Source of the DNA: Closterium sp. Naga37s-1
Taxonomy: Eukaryota > Streptophyta > Zygnematophyceae > Desmidiales > Closteriaceae
Assembly: GCA_947471745.1 (NCBI GenBank)
Contig: CANJKZ010000010.1
Span: forward strand, 8,016,001-8,080,000
Direction: 5' to 3'
Length of the DNA stretch: 64,000 nucleotides
The notes beneath the pieces were generated by a model that was not told where the DNA came from, searched no databases, and was given only the letters and a program-made list of their open reading frames with translations. Each line of letters opens with the position of its first letter. Position 1 is the stretch's first letter. The translations under genes were made by a program, and so were the position numbers. Positions 56,801 to 64,000 of this stretch are shown piece after piece.

Positions 56801-59800
56801 CCAGCACCCCCAGGCTCAGCGCCCCCAGACCCAGCACCTCGCACAGGACCAGAGTCAACAGCTACTTCGACAGGCTCGACCGGTTCTACCTGGGAAACAC
56901 CTGAGGGAGCAGGACCCTGGGGAGGGAGGGGGTCTACCGAAGCAGCACCTGGCGTGAGGAAGAGCGGCGGAGGGGGGAGCGGGGCAGTGCGGTAGGGGAA
57001 GAGACGGTAAAAGGGTACCGACTCGTCAAAGGTGACGTCCTGAGAGGCGAAGACCCGGCGCGAGGTGGGGTGGTAAAACTGCCAGCCAGGCGCGTCAGGG
57101 ACAAAGCCAAGGAAGACACAGGGAACGGCACGGGAGGAGAGCTTGTCCGCGGACGTATCGCGGACAAAGGCTCGACATCCCCAGACTCGGAACACCGACG
57201 CATCGCCAACCTCCCCCGTCCAACGCAGGGTAGGCGAGGTCTCCGGAACAGAGACACGGGGCCAGAGGTTGAGCTGATGCGCGGCGTACTGCACTGCAAA
57301 TGGCCACAGGAAATGGGGGGCAGCCGCATGGATCATGGAGGTACGAGCGACCTCCATGACAAGACCAATGCGGCGCTCAGCAATCCCATTCTGTTGTGGA
57401 GAGGCCGGGAGCGTGAACGACTGGGTGATGTCGTGCTCCGCACAGTAGGCTGCCAAGAGGTCAGAGGAAAACTCGCCACCTCTGTCAGAGTGCAGACGCA
57501 GGACTGGAAAGTCCGACTGGAACCGTTGGCGGAGCTGGAGACGAGCAGCGCGGATCCAGGGGATCAAGACATCAGGGACCTCACCCTTGGTACGCAAGGG
57601 GAAGACCGTGGTGTAGCGCGTGTAGTCGTCGACGACCAGCAGAAAGTACCGCTCGTGGCCCTGTCCCCGGACGCGGGCGGGGCCCCACACGTCCAGGTGG
57701 AGAGTCTGCAGGGGAGCCTCTGTGGGAGGGAACGAGGAGGAGTGAGGAGCGGCGCGCTGCCGCCCCTCGACACAGGGAAGACAGGGAGGAGCAGGCGAGG
57801 GTGGGAGGGGAGGGAGAACCCTGGGAAGACCAGAGACAAGGTACCTGGAGTGCATGCCGCGAAGGCGCTGCACTGACGGGTGACCAAGGCGGTGGTGCCA
57901 GAGGACAGTCCTGTGTGACAGGGAGCGACACGAGCAGGGGGCCGACAGCTGACCTGACGCAGACGCAGACGCAGCTACCTGAGGAGACTCAGTGGTCAAT
58001 GTGTACAAGACCGACCCCGGCTGCCGAGTGAAGGTAGCTAGGTGACGTCCCGTCCGCGCACACGTGCAGTGCGTCACACGCTCGTAGGCCGGGGTGAACT
58101 GGTGAACACCCGCGTCCTGGAGTGCGGAACCCGCCACCAAGTTCGTAGAGAACGAGGGGAGGTAGAGGCCCGACAGCGTGCCAGACGGGACAGCAGGACA
58201 AGGGAGGGCAGTGGTGGAGGTCGCAAGGACCGGACCCCCTGAGGGGTCAGCCAGAGAGACAGCAACCGGTCGAGGAAGCTGCTCTAGGGCAGTGCGGTCA
58301 CGAAAGAAACAGCGGGAAGCACCTAAGTCCAGTGTGAAGGTGTGCAGTGCCTCAGTAGGTGCGGCACCAGCAGACGTAGACGCACTAGCACCTAGGGCAG
58401 CAGCCTCACCAGGACCTAGAGCAGCAGACGCGCTAGCACCTAGAGCTGCAGCCTCACTGGTCCCAATGCCCGGGTCAGGCGGAACACTCAGGTAACAGTC
58501 ACCCTCAGCACTAATAGTCAATGCATACATAGCAGCAAGAATAGCATCATAATCAAGAGCAAAGATATCAATCCCCTTCTTAAGCAGATCAGCCCAGCGG
58601 GGCAGCTCAGAGGCGTCAGGAAACTGCTCGCGCCAGGCGTCGTCGAGGCGAAAGAAACAGCGCTGCGCAGTGTGAAACCTCCCACAAGTCTGGCCAGTGC
58701 GGTCACCTGTGCGGATGACATACGGGCAGGTACCCCCTCCCCCAGACCCCCCACGCTGAGAGTACCACTCACGGAGCTGCTGGGGCGAGGGAGCCTCGCC
58801 GGGGCGCTGCTGCTGCTGCTGCCTCTGGCCACCGCCAAACCCCCCACGCTGCACCGCTCCACCGCGCCCGCCACCCGCTCCACCGCCGCCACCACTGCCA
58901 GCACCACCTCCACCACCCCCACCACCGTCGCCGCCGCCACCACCCCCTGTGCCGCCACTGACCCCCCCACCACCCGCGCCACTCCCACTCCCGCCACCAC
59001 CCCCGCCCCCCCCACCTCCTCCACCGCCGCCGCCCCCTCCTCCACCTCCACCACCCCTGCCCCCCTTGCCCCTGCCGCCCTTGCGTCTCCCACTAGGAGC
59101 AGACGCGGCCCCGACCCTCTCAGCTCCGAGGTAGTCGACAGCAGCAGCAGATGCAATGGAGGGGAGGAGGGGGGAGGGGGAGCACCCCTCAAAGAAGGGG
59201 GTGCGGGGGTCACCACGAGAGGCACCTACAGCGACAATGCTCTTCTCAGCTGCTAGGAGCTCCTTCTCGAGGAGGTCGACAGTGAGGTCAGTGGGGGAGA
59301 GGGCGAGAAACTGGTCCCTGACAGTGCGAAGGGAGTCAGGGAGGCGGGTGACAAGGTGGTACAGTGTGAGGTACATCGGGGGGGGTTCTTGGCGAGGAAA
59401 TCGGGGGGGAGCGCGGCACGGTAGCGGAGGTCACTGGTACGGAGGTGGGTGATGAGGTCAGCTACAGTGGCAAAGGCGGACAGGTCGGGGAAGAGGTAGG
59501 GCAGTGAGAGACGGCCTATAGCAGCAGTGGCAGGGGAGGAGTAGCGCGCGACTACTGCGTCGTACAGCTCCTTGGCGGTCTTATGCTGTCCGAAGTGCTC
59601 GCACTCATCTAACGGTAGGTGACTGCGAACGGCTAGGCGAGCGTGAGCATCACGGGTCTGCCACTGGGAGCGAGCAGTGCTGTCAGCAGTAGCGGGAGGT
59701 GCGGGAGCAGCGCCGGACGTGTGGTCATAGAGGGAAACATCGTCCTTGGCAGTGATCTGGAGGTACAGGGCAGGTCATCAAGCCAGACATCGAACTTAAT

Positions 59801-60476
59801 CGGGCGGCCCTCGGCATCAAAGGTGAGAACAGTGGGACTGGCCATAGTGGCAGTAGCAGGTAGCAGTAGTAGCAGTAGCAGCAGTAGCAGTAGCAATAGT
59901 AGTAGCAGTAGGAGCAGGTAGGGCGGCGCGACTCGGTCAGGGCGGCGCGGCTCGGGCGGCGCGACTCGGGCGGCGCGACTCGGGCGGCGCGACTCGGGCG
60001 GCGCGGCTCGGGTGGGTAGGGCGGCGCGACGCCGGGCCTATGCTCGGTGCGCGGCGGCGCCTAGGGTGCGGCTGCGCGCGGGCCGCGGCTGCGTCTAGCG
60101 GCGGCTAAGCGCGCGGGCCGCGGCTGCGTTCTAGCGCGGGCTGCAGCAGCCGGCGCGCGATCGCCGCGGGGCCTACGGGCGGGCGGCTGTGGGTCGCGCG
60201 TCGGCCTAGGGGCTAGCGGGGCGTACGGGCGACGGCCTGCTGGGGCTCGCGAGAAAAAAAATCGAGCCGCCCTAGGCGGCGGTTTTCCTACGCGTGCTAA
60301 AACGGCGGGGCCGCGCTCGGGCTGCTAGCGGGCTGCACACGGGCAGCGTGAGAGGAGAGCGCATGAGGGCGCACGAGAGGAGAGGCGCACGAGGGCGCTA
60401 AAAAAAAAGGGCGCACGAGGGCACCACTAGCGGAACGGTGGGCCCTTAGGTCTAGAACCTATAGCTCTTAATACCA

Positions 60477-60602
60477 TGTCAGAATCAAGAAGTGTGTAAA
60501 CTATGAAAAGTTGGAGTACAAGTAGCAAACCCTAGTTTTGTGTACCCCCTAAAGGCTAACCCATTATAGCCTACACAACAACAACACATATAGTGTTTGA
60601 CA
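60477..60602 (-). repeat. 5' LTR of copia element 5
   Basis: 126 bp, about 97 percent identical to the other LTR. Confidence 0.93.
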
Positions 60603-61290
60603 GATTATACACGCGGCATGTGATGTGGTGCGCTTATACTCTGATGATGAGGATTATACACGCGGCATGTGATGTGGTGCGCTTATGCTCTGATGATGAG
60701 GATTATACACGCGGCATGTAATGTGGTGCGCTTATGCTCTGATGATGAGGATTATACACGCGGCATGTGATGTGGTGCGCTTATACTCTGATGATGAGGA
60801 TTATACACGCGGCATGTGATGTGGTGCGCTTATACTCTGATGATGAGGATTATACACGCGGCATGTGATGTGGTGCGCTTATACTCTGATGATGAGGATT
60901 ATACACGCGGCATATGATGTGGTGCGCTTATACTCTGATGATGAGGATTATACACGCGGCATGTGATGTGGTGCGCTTATACTCTGATGATGAGGACTAT
61001 ACACGCGGCATGTGATGTGGTGCGCTTATACTCTGATGATGAGGATTATACACGCGGCATGTGATGTGGTGCGCTTATACTCTGATGATGAGGATTATAC
61101 ACGCGGCATGTGATGTGGTGCGCTTATACTCTGATGATGAGGATTATACACGCGGCATGTGATGTGGTGCGCTCATGCTCTGATGATGAGGATTATACAC
61201 TTGGCATGTGATGTGGTGCGCTCATGCTCTGATGATGAGGATTATACACGCGGCATGTGATGTGGTGCGCTCATGCTCTGATGATGAGGA
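60603..61290 (+). repeat. 49-bp minisatellite, 14 units
   Basis: The unit starts GATTATACACGCGGCATGTG and ends CTCTGATGATGAG. It begins directly at the end of the element 5 LTR and stops near 61290. It occupies the place where intron 2, exon 3 and part of intron 3 would be in copy B. The units are too similar and lack unique spacers, so this is not a CRISPR-like array. Confidence 0.95.
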
Positions 61291-61368
61291 TCATACATTG
61301 CTGGCGCCACTGAGAGCCCTTGCTCACACCATCCCACCCTCTGCTCGCTGTTTCTGCTCATCCCTGCG

Positions 61369-61417
61369 GACCGTCTCTCTTCTCTGATCGCCACGCCAAG
61401 GGAGTCACCTCGAACGC
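61369..61417 (+). pseudogene. GT31 copy B, extra degenerate exon-4 start
   Basis: CCGTCTCTCTTCTCTGATCG and on, equivalent to DRLSSLIATPRESP, without a usable acceptor. It lies about 140 bp before the main exon 4 and parallels the acceptor repeats of copy A. Confidence 0.6.
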
Positions 61418-61508
61418 AGCTTGGATCGTCATATGTTGCTGGCAACATTGAACGTCCTCGCTCACGCGAGTCCCACTTTCTGCTTCCTGTTTCTGTTCAT
61501 CCCTACAG

Positions 61509-61608
61509 ACCGCCTCTCTTCTCTGATCGCCAAGCCAAGATAGTCATCTCGAACGTACATTGGATGCTTCCAAAGGGGAATTGTGATTACTAGCCCCAAG
61601 AAGAAGTG
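61509..61608 (+). pseudogene. GT31 copy B, exon 4
   Basis: Acceptor CCCTACAG at 61508. AC completes Asp, as in most family members, then RLSSLIAKPR, a stop codon TAG (61541-61543), and RTYIGCFQRG...SPKKKW, ending AGTG before GTGAGT. It is one codon shorter than in copy A. The in-frame stop makes this copy unable to give a full enzyme. Confidence 0.8.
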
Positions 61609-61750
61609 GTGAGTTGCCGTATTACACCTAGGTCACGCTCGCTGGCACTCCTTTTGGCTGCTCTCTTGGTTGGTCCATGCAGCATACAGTGTACCTAGTG
61701 TTATACGGTGTACATTCGATTTTGAAGCAGTCGAATGCTCCTAGTTTTCC

Positions 61751-61835
61751 GAATTTAGGGTTGTGGTGGACACCTCTGGGCATCTTTTGAGACGTCTCAA
61801 AAGAATTTAGGGTTATGGTGGACACCTCTGCGCAT
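61751..61835 (+). repeat. Palindrome between 33-bp direct duplications (site P4)
   Basis: 33 bp at 61751-61783 recur at 61803-61835 with two mismatches. The 19-bp insert reads CTTTTGAGACGTCTCAAAA and, with the next G, forms a perfect 20-bp palindrome (61784-61803). It is in intron 4 of copy B, at a position different from P3 of copy A. Confidence 0.85.
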
Positions 61836-61989
61836 TTCTCAACGTTTTTATATGCACCCAGTCTGGGCGACCTCTCATGCTGTTCTCGTGAGTTATCTCG
61901 CAAAACAATGCAACAACGTATCCTTAACCTGCTCACCGATGTTCTCGTACTCGTTATTGACCTCTTCCTGTTTCTGTTCTGCTGCGCAG

Positions 61990-62103
61990 GTTTGAGCCCC
62001 AGGCGTGGCTGCTAGGGCCGGAGTATTTCAAGTATGCGTCCGGTTCCATCTACTCCCTCTCGTACGACGCGGTCAAGATTCTCAGTTTCCTCCCCAAGGG
62101 CTG
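61990..62103 (+). CDS. GT31 copy B, exon 5
   Basis: Acceptor CTGCGCAG at 61989. The frame reads (W)FEPQAWLLGPEYFKYASGSI and on to SLSYDAVKILSFLPKG, ending GGGCTG before GTGAGT. The length is 114 bases, exactly as in copy A, and it is open. Family position GPIY is GSIY here. Confidence 0.85.
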
Positions 62104-62147
62104 GTGAGTTGCTCTTGTCTTGCAACCAGGTGAGCTGTGCATGGTAG

Positions 62148-62220
62148 TCCTTGCATGCCGACGGATATATTGAAATCACTTTTGAGAATTCTCAAAAGTT
62201 ATTCCTTGCATGCCGACGGA
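62148..62220 (+). repeat. Palindrome between 18-bp direct duplications (site P5)
   Basis: TCCTTGCATGCCGACGGA at 62148-62165 is repeated exactly at 62203-62220. The 37 bp between hold a perfect 22-bp palindrome (62178-62199) with core GAGAATTCTC. It lies in intron 5 of copy B, just past the single ancestral unit of the 48-bp repeat. Confidence 0.85.
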
Positions 62221-62224
62221 CGGT

Positions 62225-62360
62225 CGCATCTATCTCCTCTCGCACGACGTGGTTAAACTCCTCAACTTCCCTCCCCCTAATAAAACTAGTGAGATTTCTC
62301 TCGATTGCTGAGATTTCTCTAGATTTCTGAGTCATGCATTGCCAATGTTTTCAACTCCAT
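62225..62360 (+). repeat. Degenerate exon-5 tails in intron 5 of copy B
   Basis: The stretch at 62225-62276 corresponds to GRIYLLSHDVVKLLNFPP, and another tail, AACTCCATTCCCAAGGGTGG then GTGAG, ends near 62365. They match the exon-5 repeats of A' in kind but not in number. Confidence 0.6.
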
Positions 62361-62580
62361 TCCCAAGGGTGGGTGAGGTGAGCCGTGCATGCCTTGTCAC
62401 GAGGAGTGCCGTGCTTATCTTGCAACGAAGTGGGATGTGACTGGTCGGCAGTCAATACACTCAACAGGAATGCATTAAACCCTAACAGATACCATACGAT
62501 TCAGTACAACCTCTGTACTAAGCCCAACTCTTGCTCTCCGATCTCTGTTTCTGTTACTGTACCAACTCTTATCCTCGCAG

Positions 62581-62833
62581 GCTGAGGATGTTTGTGAACG
62601 AGGATGCGAGTGTGGGAGCATGGATGCTCGCCTTTAACGTGTCGCATCAGAAAGCGCCATCTCTCTGCCAGACAGTATGCACTCCCACTGCTGTGGCTAT
62701 CTGGGATTTCAGGTGTTCTGGCGTCTGCAACCCTGATGTGCGAATGAAGGAGCTACATGAAAACCCTGCTTGCGCGGGGAAGCTTCCAATGCAAAGCCCG
62801 AGTACATCACGGTCACCCGTTTCGGTTGGGTAA
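62581..62833 (+). CDS. GT31 copy B, exon 6: NED and Cys-rich C-terminus
   Basis: Acceptor ATCCTCGCAG at 62580. The frame reads LRMFVNEDASVGAWMLAFNV, SHQ, LCQTVCTPTAVAIWDF, CSGVCNPDVRMKELHENPAC and ends at TAA 62831-62833. The Cys spacing LCx3Cx9WDxxCSGxCxP matches plant GT31 ends. One open frame, the best preserved version of this exon in the window. Confidence 0.88.
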
Positions 62834-63871
62834 TTGTTCGCAAGATTGCGAGATCATCTTGCAAGAACGAACCCTGGTTTGGCTTGTCTGCTGGGTGCGT
62901 ACGGTAACAATTGGATGATCATCCACCAGATACACTGTTCATTGTTCCCATATGTAACCTTAAAACCCAAATATGTATATAATTTTCCAGTTAAAGACTC
63001 TACCCCCCCCAGTGAAGATCCCTGGGTAGCTTGTGTGGGGTTAGGTATCCTATATCGGCAGGTTTTCTTCGTAGGTAACCATTGTAAAGAGGAGAAACAT
63101 TATAAGCCCAATAGTCTTACCAACTATACTCCTATCATATACCTAAGCTCATTACACCAATCATATCAAAAGACATGTACCCTGCGATCCTATATCGCGT
63201 AAACAAAAATCAGGTTCGGGCTGGAACCAATCTTCTTGATGGCGGCCGGCACAGGTGAAGACGTGGTGGAATGCGTTTTGAGCTTACTCATATAACACCA
63301 GGCGTGGTGGGATGCGGTGGCACCAATCACTGCCAACATCGAGTGCAGCTTTCATTCCTGACGATGTGCGCCGGATTCAGCTCTCGTAAAGTTGACGCAT
63401 TCACACGTACGACAGATACGACACTGTAGAACTCAGGGAATTAGTAGTCGGGTATCAAGACTTCCCGTCAGCTACCCGTGGGCAAAGACAAGGAACCCCA
63501 TGCAGGTGGTGTTCGCCTGGCGCGTGCACCGCATTCCCGCGATTGGTGTTCTAGTCTGCCCATGGTCAGTTGACCGCAAGACATCGATCGACGCTGCTGC
63601 GTAGGGACCGACATTGTCCAACACGGGCACATCGTCGATGGGGTGTGGGAGTGGAAGACGGTCACCGCCTGGCAGCAATATGAGCAAAGGCAAACCCATG
63701 GCAGTGCTCGCTCAGCGGGAACAGAACAGAGCGTCTTGTTTCCCCAAAACGATAACCTCAGCCTGAAATTACTTCGCCATGGTAGCCCTCGATTTGCTCC
63801 CAGAAAAAGTCGGTCCCGATATTCCGTGAAAGAACAGTAAAACCGGCGCCGTTCCTTGGGTTTACCAGCTC
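62834..63871 (+). other. Region between GT31 copies B and C
   Basis: No gene is recognised. It contains a degenerate TTTTGAGCTTACTCATA insertion (63276-63301) between two imperfect 15-bp copies of ACGTGGTGGAATGCG, and the conserved upstream motif at 63554-63592. Confidence 0.5.
63554..63592 (+). promoter_or_regulatory. Conserved upstream motif, copy C
   Basis: GTCTGCCCATGGTCAGTTGA followed by CCGCAAGACATCGATCGACG, aligned with the upstream motifs of A and B through CTGCxC-xxGGTCAGTTGAC and CATCGA. Confidence 0.4.
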
Positions 63872-64000
63872 ATGAGCTTCAAGGGTCCCAAGTCCGTCAC
63901 CGCGCCGCCGCGCGTGCTGACGTCATCATGGCGCGGCGTGTCCTGGTCCCTCTTCCTACTCCTAGCCGTCGCGCTCTTCGCCCTTGCAGATGTCCTCGTT
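63872..64000 (+). CDS. GT31 copy C, exon 1 (partial, runs off window)
   Basis: ATG at 63872 opens a frame of 43 codons to the window end: a short basic head (MSFKGPKSVTAPPRVLTSSW), RGVSW, then the hydrophobic run SLFLLLAVALFALADVLV. This matches the anchor of copies A and B (TSWRVSWxLFLL...LDILVL) in order and spacing, so it is the start of a third tandem paralogue. Whether the rest is intact cannot be seen. Confidence 0.75.
   Translation, partial: MSFKGPKSVTAPPRVLTSSWRGVSWSLFLLLAVALFALADVLV

Larger units (their letters stand above)
53704..60602 (-). mobile_element. Ty1/copia retrotransposon fossil (element 5)
   Basis: A minus-strand copia of 6.9 kb with 126-bp LTRs at 53704-53829 and 60477-60602 that differ at about four positions, so it is older than elements 3 and 4. 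It has a primer site (complement TGGTATTAAGAGC), a GC-rich leader (59900-60476), gag from about 59845, protease, integrase, reverse transcriptase and RNase H in copia order. The coding part is largely open with about one to two breaks. The five bases on each side (CCTTT and GATTA) do not match, so no target duplication is visible. Confidence 0.93.

Noticed and set aside
60603-61290. CRISPR-like array
   Set aside because: Repeats are contiguous with no unique spacers, no cas genes are present, and the genome is eukaryotic.

Overview
The window looks like nuclear DNA of a green plant, most likely a repeat-rich streptophyte (a charophyte alga or a seedless land plant). The evidence is spliceosomal exons of the plant clade of GT31 beta-1,3-galactosyltransferases, Ty1/copia elements with plant-type initiator-Met tRNA primer sites, and a Penelope-like element carrying hammerhead ribozymes. 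The species cannot be fixed from sequence alone. There are no bacterial genes, rRNA or tRNA genes, or CRISPR arrays.

The host content is a head-to-tail series of GT31 genes on the plus strand. Copy A (5921-15716) keeps six exons: membrane anchor and start of the catalytic domain; the RFIIGH block; the DDD metal site; the TYLGC block; the YEPQAW block; and the NED plus Cys-rich end. A partial copy A' (15695-20675) keeps only exon-5 and exon-6 pieces. Copy B has exon 1 at 23125-23612, then about 30 kb of intron filled with transposons, a stub of exon 2, and exons 4 to 6 at 61509-62833. Copy C begins at 63872 and runs off the window. A, A' and B carry stops, frameshifts or missing exons and look like decaying paralogues. 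C is open as far as it can be seen.

The introns are unusual. Nearly every exon-intron junction of copies A and A' has seeded a minisatellite that repeats the splice site with some adjoining exon or intron: 44 bp at the exon-2 acceptor, 24 bp at the exon-2 donor, 43 bp at the exon-4 acceptor, 35 bp at the exon-4 donor, 48 bp (56 units) just past the exon-5 donor, and about 106 bp carrying the 3' part of exon 5. A 15-bp array of about 131 units lies after exon 1. Separately, short palindromes of the form TTTTGAG-NNNN-CTCAAAA, usually with a self-complementary core, sit between direct duplications of 18 to 83 bp at several independent sites. The left end of the Penelope-like element falls in the same kind of palindrome, beside a 43-bp target duplication.

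Mobile elements, left to right: a partial minus-strand copia fossil (1-4294); the Penelope-like element with ribozyme-bearing terminal repeats (16257-20147); two related MITEs (21331-22264); a plus-strand copia (25101-32316); two close minus-strand copias (34983-42455 and 42767-52185) inserted into a ~181-bp satellite, the second containing a young 1.9-kb non-autonomous LTR element (47494-49422); and a minus-strand copia (53704-60602) with no matching target duplication. Most very long open frames in the window are by-products of minisatellites whose period is a multiple of three.
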